Below, piece after piece: positions 53,927-62,946 of a DNA stretch of 64,000 bases. Position 1 is the stretch's first letter, and every line of letters starts with the position of its first letter. Position numbers and translations under genes: made by a program. The stretch comes from JAWKOK01 sp963765875 (GTDB lineage Bacteria; Chloroflexota; Anaerolineae; Caldilineales; Caldilineaceae), in contig CAVXYK010000006.1 in NCBI GenBank assembly GCA_963765875.1, positions 124,001 through 188,000 of the forward strand, read 5' to 3'. The notes beneath the pieces were generated by a model that saw nothing but the letters and a program-made list of their open reading frames with translations, did no database searches and had not been told where the DNA came from.

Positions 53927-55334
53927 CTATTCCTTCAGTGTGTACGCCTCGGGTACTTCGACGGCATTGGCTACATGTTGATCAAGCAGCGCGCTTAGCT
54001 CTTCGACATCGCTACGATAGGCAGGGTCCGCCGCCAGGTTGCGGTTCTCGCCAGGGTCAGCCTGCATGTCGACCAGGAAGATGTCCTCCTCTTCGGTCGT
54101 CGACTTGCGGCCGTTGACACGCACATTCTTATCGAGTCGGTACCGTTGCGTACGCACACACGAACGACGCGGCCAGCCTGTCCCATCGTCAAGCGCCCCA
54201 ACGCCAAGATTTGGAAAAGCACGGCTGGTCTCGAAACCATAGCCAATGGTCGAGTAGACTGCGTCTGGCGCGGGGCCGGAGAGCAGGTCCCTGCCGTGGA
54301 ACTGATCCGGCGCTTCGATGCCGGCCAAACTGAAGAGCGTGCGAGCCAGATCGAGACTCTCTGCGATATCTGCCCGCTCCTGACCACCCGCAATCGTCCC
54401 AGGCCACGAGATCAATCGGGGCACGCGCTGGCTCTCCGGCGCAAATGTTTGCTTCTGATAACGTCCCGCCTCTCCCTGGGAAGCGCCATGATCCGATTCG
54501 AAGACGACAATCGTATCCTCTGCAAGCCCCTGCGTGCGCAGAAAGTCCATCAGGCGTCCGACCTGAGCGTCGACCCAGGCGACTAGCCCGTAGTAGGATG
54601 CGCTTGGCTCGCAGCAAATCCTCTGACGAGAGCTCACGCGCCCGGATCACATCTACAAACCGTTGTTCAAACCCACTGAGTGTCTCCACCTCCTCGATGG
54701 AATCTGGAAAGGCAACGTCATCGTAGAGCGTGTCATAGGGTGGTGGCGGAAAGACAGGTGTATGTGGCTGAAGGTAGGAGATTCGAGCAAGGAAAGGCCC
54801 ATCCACCTGTGCAAGCCAGGCCAGGGCGTTGTCGGTGACCGCATCTGAGGGATATGGCCTGTCGCCAGGATAGACGCCTCCAATAGCCGTGGGAATTCCG
54901 GGCGGACGGATGATGCGCAGTGAGTCTACGTCCATGTCCTGATAGAACTCCCTCATGCCCGAGCCGGACGTATCCGAATGATCCCAGATGGCCAGTTGCT
55001 CGGGCACATGCACCTTGCCGAAGTTAGCCGTCTGATAGCCGTGCTCAGCGAACACCTGGGGGAAGATCAGTGGCGTCGGTTCAAAGCGGTAGTTGGTCCA
55101 GACCGCTTCGTTGTGATAGACCCCGGTCTCCTCAGGATAGAGACCTGTGAGAATGCTGGCACGCGAGGCCACACAGACGGGCGAATTGCAGAAACAGTTG
55201 TCGAATCGGATGCCGTTGTCGGCTATGGCGTCAATGTTGGGTGTTTGCATCGCAGCATGGGGATTGCCGTAGCAGCCGAGCGCGTCGGTACGCAACTCGT
55301 CACAATAGATCCAGAGTATATTCGGTTTTTTCAT
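53927..55334 (-). CDS. Sulfatase with non-canonical C-V-A-S-R site, frameshifted
   Basis: About 468 codons in two frames. The first (55334 to about 54600) reads KKPNILWIYCDELRTDALG, then NSPVCVASRASILTGLYPEE and RISYLQPHTPVFPP. The second (about 54600-53927) reads YYGLVAWVDAQVGRLMDFL, IVVFESDHGASQGEAGRY and ends in EAYTLKE. They join after LLRAKR if one base is dropped near 54597. The formylglycine site is C-V-A-S-R, with Ala in place of the usual Pro, a variant found in some glycan sulfatases. It starts three bases after the permease stop (AAGGGATAACC before ATG), so it is in the transporter operon. Confidence 0.85.
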
Positions 55335-55336
55335 GG

Positions 55337-56266
55337 TTATCCCTTGATGCCTGTCAGTACGATGCCGCGCACAAAGTAACGTTGGGCAAAGACGAAGAGA
55401 AGAATCGGCGGAATGGTCACCATCAGCGATGCCGCCATTAGATAGGGTTCCTGCGGCTCGCCGCCGGTCTCCGCCGCCTGTTGGAAGAAACGCAGACCGA
55501 GGGAGAGCGTGTATTTGTCCGTAGAACGCAGATAGATCAGCGGGTGGATGAAATCATTCCAAGAGAAGAGAAAAGAGAAGATGGCCAGCGTCGCCAGGGC
55601 AGGCATCAGCGCGGGCAGCAAAATGCTCCAGAGAATGCGGAAACTGTTGGCGCCGTCGATTTCGGCAGCTTCATCCAGCTCACGCGGAATCGTCATCATG
55701 AATTGGCGCAGCAGAAAGATGAAAAAGGCGTTGGTGCCAAAAAAGTAGGGCACAGTCAAGGGCAAAAATGTATCGAGCCAACCCAGTTCTCGAAACAGAA
55801 TAAACCGCGGCACCAGCGTCACCTCTTCAGGCAGGATTAACGTGGCGATGACGATCATGAAAAGTATGTTTCGCCCTGGAAACTCAAATCGGGCAAATCC
55901 GTAGGAGATCAATGTCGACGCAGCGACCGCACCGATCAGAGCAGCAACTGTGATGACGATCGTGTTGATATAAAAGCGTGCAAACGGAACCTGCTGCCAA
56001 ACAGTCAGGTAGTTGCTCCAGCGCGGGGATTCAGGAAAAAGGGTCGGCGGGAAGACATAGATCTCGGTCGGTCCCTTTAGCGAAGAGAGTACGGACCAGA
56101 TGAACGGGCCAAAGAAGACAATGGTGAGCAGGAAGACGATCAGATAGAGCAGTGTGCGACCGATGGCCCTCTTCACTTTGCGACGGCTCATCCTGTTCGA
56201 CTGTCCCATGCTGGATCTGGTGCTACCCTGAGCAGTTTTTTGATCAACGGACGGCGAATCAATCAT
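55337..56266 (-). CDS. ABC sugar transporter permease (MalG type)
   Basis: A 309-residue inner membrane protein with six predicted helices. The EAA loop, which docks the ATPase, reads ELDEAAEIDGANSFRILWSILLPALMPA. The family signature WSNYLTVW and the C-terminal RYFVRGIVLTGIKG are typical of carbohydrate ABC permeases (CUT1). The first 30 residues are a Ser/Gln-rich cytoplasmic extension. It starts five bases after the partner permease. No ATP-binding gene is nearby, as is common for CUT1 systems that share one ATPase. Confidence 0.93.
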   Translation of the reverse strand: MIDSPSVDQKTAQGSTRSSMGQSNRMSRRKVKRAIGRTLLYLIVFLLTIVFFGPFIWSVLSSLKGPTEIYVFPPTLFPESPRWSNYLTVWQQVPFARFYINTIVITVAALIGAVAASTLISYGFARFEFPGRNILFMIVIATLILPEEVTLVPRFILFRELGWLDTFLPLTVPYFFGTNAFFIFLLRQFMMTIPRELDEAAEIDGANSFRILWSILLPALMPALATLAIFSFLFSWNDFIHPLIYLRSTDKYTLSLGLRFFQQAAETGGEPQEPYLMAASLMVTIPPILLFVFAQRYFVRGIVLTGIKG

Positions 56267-56271
56267 GATCT

Positions 56272-57237
56272 TTAATTGCCTTCATAGTAGACCCAATAGC
56301 GAGACCCGACGAACTGAAAGACGGTTAGCACGAGCACGGCGCCGAAGAAGACCCAGGCCAGTGCCGATGCGTACCCCATTTGCAGGTAGACAAAGCCGCT
56401 ATTGTAGAGGTGTAGGATGAAGAACCAGGTGGCGTAGGCCGGGCCACCTTCGGTGCCTGCACCGCCGGCCGGTGCTACGTAGGCCAGCGCGAAGATCTTC
56501 AACGCTGCAATGATGCCCACGACCAGGTTGAAGAAGATTGTCGGCGACATCATGGGCAGCGTGACATGACGGAATCGATGCCAGTAGTTGGCCCCATCCA
56601 CGTCGGCGGCATCGTAGAGCGTCTGAGGCACGCCCTGCAGGCCGGCAAGAAAGACAATCATGTTGGCGCCGCCGACGAAAGTCCACAAGCGTATCAGCAG
56701 CAAGGCCGGAATCGCCCAATCGGGACTAGTCAGCCAGCCGGGCCCATCGATTCCGAAGACGGCCAGAATGGCATTGAGCGGCCCATAGACCGGCTGAAGT
56801 ATCCATCCCCAGAGGATGGCGGCAGCAACAATGGGCGTCAACGATGGGATGAAGAATGCGGCCCGGTAGAAATTGGTGCCGCGTAGTTCTGTGTTCAGCA
56901 ACAGCGCACAGATCAGCGAGCCACTCAGGCCCACCGTGACCAGAACAACGGCGAAGTAGAGTGTCTTGCGTACCGAACCCCAAAAGAGGGGGTCGGTACC
57001 GTCAAACATGGTGCGATAATTCTGGATGCCGACGAATTCCGGTGGGCGAATCAGGTTGTAGTTGTTGAAGCTCAGCCAGAATGAAGCCACCATCGGTCCA
57101 AGCACGAAGATGATGAATCCGATGAGCCAGGGGCTGATGTAGAGGTAGCCGCTCAAAGCGCGACGTCTGCGCCTCGTCATCCGCCGGCCCGACTTGGCCT
57201 GCACGCTGCCGTCGAGCGAATTGCCCGAAACTGCCAT
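56272..57237 (-). CDS. ABC sugar transporter permease (MalF type)
   Basis: About 321 residues from ATG 57237, chosen because GGAGACG lies eight bases upstream; the 26-codon upward extension lacks a site. Six helices are visible, starting with GYLYISPWLIGFIIFVLGPMV. The EAA loop is in TLYDAADVDGANYWHRFRHVTLPMMSP. Together with the MalG-type partner it forms the channel of a CUT1 importer, fed by the lipoprotein encoded just upstream. Confidence 0.93.
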   Translation of the reverse strand: MAVSGNSLDGSVQAKSGRRMTRRRRRALSGYLYISPWLIGFIIFVLGPMVASFWLSFNNYNLIRPPEFVGIQNYRTMFDGTDPLFWGSVRKTLYFAVVLVTVGLSGSLICALLLNTELRGTNFYRAAFFIPSLTPIVAAAILWGWILQPVYGPLNAILAVFGIDGPGWLTSPDWAIPALLLIRLWTFVGGANMIVFLAGLQGVPQTLYDAADVDGANYWHRFRHVTLPMMSPTIFFNLVVGIIAALKIFALAYVAPAGGAGTEGGPAYATWFFILHLYNSGFVYLQMGYASALAWVFFGAVLVLTVFQFVGSRYWVYYEGN

Positions 57238-57302
57238 GATGTCGTCTCCAGGTGGTTTCCGCGAAAGACAGGATAAAACGCGGACTCGACACCGGTAGAG
57301 TC

Positions 57303-57338
57303 GATCTTCGCTCAATCGAAAAACATCCAGCGAAGATC
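57303..57338 (-). promoter_or_regulatory. Hairpin between binding-protein gene and permeases
   Basis: GATCTTCGCT (57303-57312) and AGCGAAGATC (57329-57338) pair perfectly, with an imperfect extension of about ten bases on each side. Hairpins in this position often stabilise the upstream binding-protein message and lower permease expression. That role is inferred from position. Confidence 0.45.
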
Positions 57339-57381
57339 AACCCTATCGGTCCTATGTGCGTTCTAACATTTCAGTACAGAC

Positions 57382-58743
57382 TTAGATAGTCGGTTTATCC
57401 AGCACACCCTGAATGGCCAGGTGCAAGTTTTCAATCTCGGTGGCAAAGTCGCTGTTCGGATCCAGCACCGATGTGATCGACTGATTGAAGGTGTTGCGGA
57501 ACTCAAGTGCACGAGCGTTGGCAGGCACGGTCCATGGTGTAGCGATTTCAAGCCATCGAAGCATGGCCTGGAAGGTAGGATCGTCAGCCAGGAATGGATC
57601 TTCCCACGCTTCTTTCAGGAAGGGAGCGGGTGATCCACCCTTGACTGCGGCAATGCGCGCGTCCTTGCCCATCAGGAATTTGCCCCATTTGAATGCCGAG
57701 TCGATATGCTCGCTCTGACTATTTATACAGAACGTATCACAGCCGATGAACGAACCGCGCACGCCGTCGGGGCCGGCGGGCACCGGGAATCCTCGCCATT
57801 CAAAGGAGTCACCGATAGACTCTATGCCAGTGCCGTAGAACCAGATGCCATGAGACCAGGACGCTGTCTGCTGATTGATAAAGCTCTCATCATTGTCACC
57901 GGCGATCTGATCGGGTCGCGGGCTAACCTTGTGCTCTTCGACCAACGAACGCATGAAAGCCATGGCCGCCACCGACTCCTCGGAATTGACTAGTGACGTC
58001 TTGCCGTCTGCCGGATCAACCCAATCTCCGCCAAAACTCCGAATGAAATTGTACGTGTTCTGGGCAGAGTAATCGAAGCTATAGCCAAATCGATCAGTCT
58101 CGCCATCGCCGTCAGTATCTAACGACACTTCCTTGACTGCATCAAGCCAAGGATCTGCATAGGTCCATTCCCACTCCGGCAACGGAACTCCGGCCTCTGC
58201 CCATGCGGTGATGTTGGTGTAGAGACTCGTCCAGCCAGGATGGCCGGCCATGGGCAACCCGATCAGTTTTCCATCCACGCTGATCTGCTCGATACCGACC
58301 GAAAAATAGTCGTCGTCATTCCACCATGGATCGTTGTCAACAAGTGGCTTCACGTCTAGTGCTACACCGGCTGAGGCAAAAGGATAGAGCTGACCAAAGA
58401 CATTGCCCCAATAGCTGTCTCCAAGTTCACCCCCGGCAACCAATGTGGCAAGCTTAGACTGGTAGTCAGAGTTAGGGGTCGCTTCGATGATAACCCGTAC
58501 CTCGTCCTGGGCATCATGAAAGAGCTCGGCCTGGCCGGTGTAGAAAATCTCGTTGTTGCCAGTGCGCGTGTGCCAGACGATTTCGATTGCTTCGGCTGTC
58601 GCTCCATCATCACCGCCAGAAGCGGCATCCGGGGCAGCAGATGGCGCACACGCCGCCAGCCCGAGGCCGACAACGCCGATCCCCATGCCCTTGAGTAACT
58701 GTCGTCTACTGAAAACATTCGCGGCGCGATCACTATCGTTCAT
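57382..58743 (-). CDS. Extracellular sugar-binding lipoprotein (family 1)
   Basis: A 453-residue ABC substrate-binding protein. The N-terminus has a twin-arginine motif (SRRQLLKG) followed by a hydrophobic run and the lipobox GLAAC, so it is a Tat-exported lipoprotein. The mature part begins with EIVWHTRTGN and has the family-1 pattern (KLATLVAGGELGDSYWG, FMGKDARIAAVKGGSPAP). It should bind an oligosaccharide, and its neighbours suggest a sulfated one. It is the first gene of an operon with two permeases and three sulfatases, under the promoter at 58884-58913. Confidence 0.92.
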   Translation of the reverse strand: MNDSDRAANVFSRRQLLKGMGIGVVGLGLAACAPSAAPDAASGGDDGATAEAIEIVWHTRTGNNEIFYTGQAELFHDAQDEVRVIIEATPNSDYQSKLATLVAGGELGDSYWGNVFGQLYPFASAGVALDVKPLVDNDPWWNDDDYFSVGIEQISVDGKLIGLPMAGHPGWTSLYTNITAWAEAGVPLPEWEWTYADPWLDAVKEVSLDTDGDGETDRFGYSFDYSAQNTYNFIRSFGGDWVDPADGKTSLVNSEESVAAMAFMRSLVEEHKVSPRPDQIAGDNDESFINQQTASWSHGIWFYGTGIESIGDSFEWRGFPVPAGPDGVRGSFIGCDTFCINSQSEHIDSAFKWGKFLMGKDARIAAVKGGSPAPFLKEAWEDPFLADDPTFQAMLRWLEIATPWTVPANARALEFRNTFNQSITSVLDPNSDFATEIENLHLAIQGVLDKPTI

Positions 58744-58883
58744 GGCTGATCCCTCTCGTGATGGATGGTCCGGTTTCGAAAGCTAAATTCAGGCGAATAG
58801 ATAGAGTGAAAGCTTGGTGGAAGAATCGACACTATTTCGGGCCCGCATTCAGGGGCCCAATACTTGTTGGGGTGGACAAAGAA

Positions 58884-58913
58884 ATTATAAGGGGACTGAA
58901 CTTACTTTGTCAA
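58884..58913 (-). promoter_or_regulatory. Consensus sigma-70 promoter of the transporter-sulfatase operon
   Basis: On the minus strand TTGACA (58908-58913) and TATAAT (58884-58889), both perfect, 18 bases apart. The leader to the binding-protein start is about 130 bases. It lies back to back with the rsgA promoter, whose -35 is only 20 bases away. Confidence 0.88.
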
Positions 58914-58933
58914 TGCGTCAGAAACCACCGCTC

Positions 58934-58963
58934 TTGACAAACATTTGTTCGTGTTGATACACT
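58934..58963 (+). promoter_or_regulatory. Sigma-70 promoter of rsgA
   Basis: TTGACA (58934-58939, perfect) and TACACT (58958-58963, four of six) with an 18-base spacer. It drives rsgA on the plus strand and is divergent to the promoter at 58884-58913. Confidence 0.75.
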
Positions 58964-59040
58964 CGGATGATTGAAGAGACCGTCAGACGGCCCGACGCAA
59001 AGCTCGACAAATCAAAGTCGATTCAAAGAGGAGTACCTGC

Positions 59041-60120
59041 TTGCCTACCTACCGATCGAATGATCCCGAATCTGAAGATCAACTTGACTACGAAGACTAC
59101 GATGAAGCCTTCGAAGATGCCGCCTATGAGCAATCTGAACTGATTGCGAAAAAGAGACGCAAGTCAAAGCCGAAAAGGGCATCGTCAAACGTCATTCCTG
59201 GAATTGTGATCCGTGCCCTGGGCCACCACTATGACGTGCAGACCGACCCTGAAAGTGATCCTGACGTGCCAGGCAATGTTCGACTATGCGAAGTTCGCCG
59301 TCGACTGTTGCAAGAAAAATCAGTGGACACGTTGGTTGCGGTAGGCGACCGGGTCTGGCTGGTGCCGGATGGCGAAAAAGGCGGCAAGATCGAACGCATC
59401 GACGAGCGCAAGAGCGTCCTGAGCAGGCAACAGCCAGGTGCCAGCCAACTGGCCGAGGACGTGATTCTGGCCAACCCGGACCAGGCGCTGATCGTTTTCT
59501 CTATCGTCAATCCTGTGCCGCACCCGCGCATGCTGGATCGATTCCTGGTCATCGCCGAATTCGCCGAAATCCCGGCAATCATCTGCGTCAACAAGATCGA
59601 TTTGGCAGAGCTGGAGCAGGCGAAAACACTGTTCGCCAACTACGAAAAGATCGGCTATCGAGTCATCTATGCCAGTGCAGAGACAGGGCTGGGCATCGCT
59701 GAACTGGAAGAGCTGTTGACCGACAGAATCACTGTCGTCACCGGCCCCAGCGGCGTCGGCAAGAGCAGCCTGCTCAATACCATCCATCCGGATCTACATC
59801 TGGAAACCGGTGATTTGCGAGACTTCCTGAACAAAGGCAAGCATACGACGCGCACCGCCCACCTCATCGCCATGCCCTTTGGCACACACACTTTCGTCGC
59901 TGATACGCCGGGCATTCGCGAACTGGGCCTTTACGACATCGACCCCGCAGATATGGGCTTCTACTTTGTTGAAATGGAGCCCTACATTCACGATTGCAAG
60001 TTCCCCAACTGCACCCACGACCATGAGCCCGGCTGCGCAGTGCGCGCCGCCGTCGAGGCGGGAGAGATCGATGCAGTGCGCTATGATAGCTATCTGCGAT
60101 TGGTGCGCGGGGAAGAGTGA
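59041..60120 (+). CDS. rsgA: Ribosome small-subunit-dependent GTPase A
   Basis: A 359-residue circularly permuted GTPase that checks late maturation of the 30S subunit. Domains: an N-terminal acidic and then lysine-rich extension (residues 1-50, longer than usual), OB-fold (to about 125), GTPase domain in permuted order G4 (CVNKIDL), G1 (TGPSGVGKSSLLN), G3 (VADTPGIREL), and a C-terminal zinc knuckle with Cys/His in HDCKFPNCTHDHEPGC. The start is TTG with GAGGAG eight bases upstream, the same arrangement as gltB. A near-perfect promoter precedes it. Confidence 0.95.
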   Translation: MPTYRSNDPESEDQLDYEDYDEAFEDAAYEQSELIAKKRRKSKPKRASSNVIPGIVIRALGHHYDVQTDPESDPDVPGNVRLCEVRRRLLQEKSVDTLVAVGDRVWLVPDGEKGGKIERIDERKSVLSRQQPGASQLAEDVILANPDQALIVFSIVNPVPHPRMLDRFLVIAEFAEIPAIICVNKIDLAELEQAKTLFANYEKIGYRVIYASAETGLGIAELEELLTDRITVVTGPSGVGKSSLLNTIHPDLHLETGDLRDFLNKGKHTTRTAHLIAMPFGTHTFVADTPGIRELGLYDIDPADMGFYFVEMEPYIHDCKFPNCTHDHEPGCAVRAAVEAGEIDAVRYDSYLRLVRGEE

Positions 60121-60122
60121 GG

Positions 60123-60330
60123 AATACTGCGTGATTCGTACTGCGAAACATTTCCGTGCTGCTTGCTGCTTGCTGCGTGAGGTTTCGTGAACGATCAGAT
60201 GCCGAGATTGGTATCATTTGCGCGCTTCAGACAGTCGCAAATAGAGTGAACACAGGTCAAAAAATATCACGCAGCAAGCAGCAGCACTCCGCCAACCAAA
60301 CCTTACGCAGTACGAATTACGCAGTACTGC
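60123..60330. repeat. Keyword palindrome, family D
   Basis: Between rsgA and the helicase gene. The outer 23 bases (AATACTGCGTGATTCGTAC...) pair with 60306-60330 with one mismatch. The inner parts consist of GCTTGCTGCTTGCTGCGTGAGG and CACGCAGCAAGCAGCAGC words. It also carries the promoter region for the helicase, which was not identified. Confidence 0.65.
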
Positions 60331-60355
60331 CATCCACCATCGGTCACGTACCCAC

Positions 60356-62796
60356 ATGCCTCAACTACTCGAAAACCTCAATCCTCAACAGACCGAAGCG
60401 GTTCAGACGATCCATGGCCCGCTACTCGTGCTAGCCGGACCAGGGTCAGGCAAGACGCGGGTGCTGACCCGGCGCATCGCCTACATGATCGATCATGCCG
60501 GCATCGCACCTTGGAACATCATGGCGGTCACGTTCACCAACAAGGCAGCCAAAGAGATGCGCGAGCGGGTCGAAGCGCTGCTGGCCGACAAGTTCGGCGA
60601 GCCGTTGCCCGGCCAGCCGAGCCGCCTGGGCGGCCTGACCATCGGCACCTTCCACAGCATCTGCGCACGCATCCTACGTGTCGAGACCGACACAATCGGC
60701 TTCGAACGCAATTGGGTCATCTACGACACGGCCGATCAACTGGCGCTTGATCCGGGCGCTGATGCGTGAGTTGAACCTGGACGAGAAGCGCTACAGCCCG
60801 CGTGCGATACTCTCACGAATCAGCAGTCGCAAGAACGAACTGATCACGCCGGACAAGTACGCGTCGGAAACCTATTTTGAAGAGATCGCCGGGCGGGTCT
60901 ACGTCCGATATCAGGAAGCGCTGCGAGCCAACAACGCCATGGATTTTGACGATCTACTGATGCGGACCACGCTGCTCCTGCGCGAGAACGATGAGTTGCG
61001 TGACAAGTATCAGAAGAAGTGGCCCTATTTGCTCGTCGACGAATTTCAGGACACCAACACCGCCCAGTTCGAACTGCTGGCGTCGCTGGCCGGTGCGCCG
61101 AATAACAATCGCAACATATTTTCCGTGGGCGACGAAGATCAGTCTGTGTACCGCTTCAGGGGCGCGGATTACCGCAACGTGTTGCGCTTCCGCGATGTCT
61201 ATCCAGAGGCCAAAGTCATCCTGCTCGAGCAGAACTATCGCAGTACCCAGACCATCCTCGATGTGGCCAACTCGGTCATTGCCAACAACAAGGGGCGCAC
61301 GCCCAAGACACTCTTCACAGAGAATGGCAAAGGGCTGGATGTCACTGTCTACGAGGCCTACAACGAGATCGAAGAGGCGTCCTATGTTCTGGATGAGATC
61401 GAGCGACTGATCGGCAGCCGGGCGTTTGCTCTGGGCGACATCGCACTCATGTACCGCACCAACGCCCAGAGTCGTGCCCTGGAAGAGGCGATGGTCATGC
61501 GTAACATGAAATACCGTCTGGTCGGCGGCACACGATTCTATGAACGCAAGGAGATCAAGGATGCATTGGCCTTCCTGCGCCTGGTCAACAATCCCCAGGA
61601 CAGCGTGGCCATGGACCGCATCATCAACGTGCCGGCACGCGGCATTGGGGCCAAGACGTATGGCGCGTTCAAGAGTTGGTCGGCTGACATGGGCGTCGGC
61701 GACTACCTTGCACTCCAGATTTTGCATCACGGTCCCGAAACTGTCAGTCAGTCGGTGGGCTTCGCCTTGCCCGATGAGGCATACGCTGCACCCTTCGCCA
61801 AGCGAGCCAAGAACGCGTTGGTTGGCTTCGCAGCCATGTTTGAAGCGTGGGTCGAGGACAATGAGCACAACCGGTCGGAGAGCGTGGCGAACCTGCTCGA
61901 TACAATCATGCATGATTCCGGCTATGTCGATTCGCTACGCGACGGCACTGATGAAGGCGAAGATCGCTTCGCCAATCTCCAAGAACTGCGCGGCGTGGCT
62001 GCTCAATACCTGCCCGGCATGGCCGGCATGCTCGACGAACAGACAGCTCTCTCGCTCTTCCTGGAAGAAGTGAGTCTGGTCAGCGACGCCGATCAGATCG
62101 ACGACCAGAGCGGTGCGGTCACGCTGATGACGCTGCACACAGCCAAGGGGCTTGAGTACCCCGTCGTCTTCATGGTGGGCATGGAGGATGGGATCCTGCC
62201 ACACAGCCGCAGCATCGAGAGCGGCGAGTTGGAAGACATGGAGGAAGAACGCCGGCTCTGTTACGTGGGCATCACACGCGCCAAGCGGCGGCTCTACCTG
62301 GTGCGCGCCTTCCGACGCAGCATGTGGGGCGACAGCCAGACTCAGGAGCCCAGTCGTTTCATGGACGAGATCCCGGCCAATCTTTTGACGGGCATGGTGG
62401 ATCGCCAGAAGCGCAGTCGCACCTCCTACTCACGCATGACGTCCTGGGATAGCAATCGGTCGAGCAGCAGCCAGTCACGGCCGAGCCGCAGAGAGCAGTC
62501 CGGCTATAATTTGGAGCGGCAGTAGCTCAGGCGAACCAAAAGACATCGACCAGACCTATTGGACGCCGGAATCAGGCACGGGGAAGCCGCCTGCTCGCAA
62601 GCGCAAACGAAAATCAACGACGAGCAGTCAGCCGACGCAATTCAAACGACGCGACAGCGTTCAACACGCCAAGTTCGGCGTCGGCACCGTCATCGAAAGC
62701 TCGATTGTCGGCAGCGATGAAGAGGTGACCATCGCCTTCCCCGGCGTCGGCATCAAGAAACTGGCTGTGTCGATGGCGAATTTGAAGAAACTGTAG
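60356..62796 (+). CDS. UvrD/PcrA-type DNA helicase, two frameshifts
   Basis: About 813 codons of a superfamily 1A helicase. Motifs: LLVLAGPGSGKTRVLTRR (Walker A), MAVTFTNKAAKEMR (Ia), YLLVDEFQDTN (Walker B), FSVGDEDQSVYRFRGA (III), LEQNYRSTQTIL (IV), VTLMTLHTAKGLEYPVVF (V) and EERRLCYVGITRAKRRLYL (VI). The frame shifts near 60750 (DQLAL-IRALMREL) and near 62515. After the second shift comes a C-terminal KFGVGTVIES...TIAFPGVGIKKL, the Tudor-like tail of PcrA, ending at 62796. It unwinds DNA in repair and rolling-circle replication. The conserved tail in a new frame indicates sequence errors or very recent breaks. Confidence 0.92.
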
Positions 62797-62937
62797 GGAT
62801 TGGGGAATAGGGATTGGTGATTGGGAAAGCATGGACAGCGCAATTTCTTGACCCATCCCAGCCCCCACTTCCCTAAAGCCCCAAATCCCCAATCACCAAT
62901 CCCTAATTCCTATTCCCCAATCCCAACCACACCGAGT
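62797..62937. repeat. GGGATT-word palindrome (family E)
   Basis: It begins at the helicase stop. GGGATTGGGGAATAGGGATT words on the left pair with AATCCCTAATTCCTATTCC words on the right. It is a relative of 32977-33075 and is G-quadruplex-capable on the plus strand. Confidence 0.65.
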
Positions 62938-62946
62938 ACCCAAACC

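Noticed and set aside
53926..55336. Two separate sulfatase genes at 53927-54637 and 54189-55334
   Set aside because: They are the N- and C-terminal halves of one protein that join without loss after LLRAKR.
60356..62525. Helicase ending at 62525
   Set aside because: The PcrA-type C-terminal tail is present in the next frame up to 62796.
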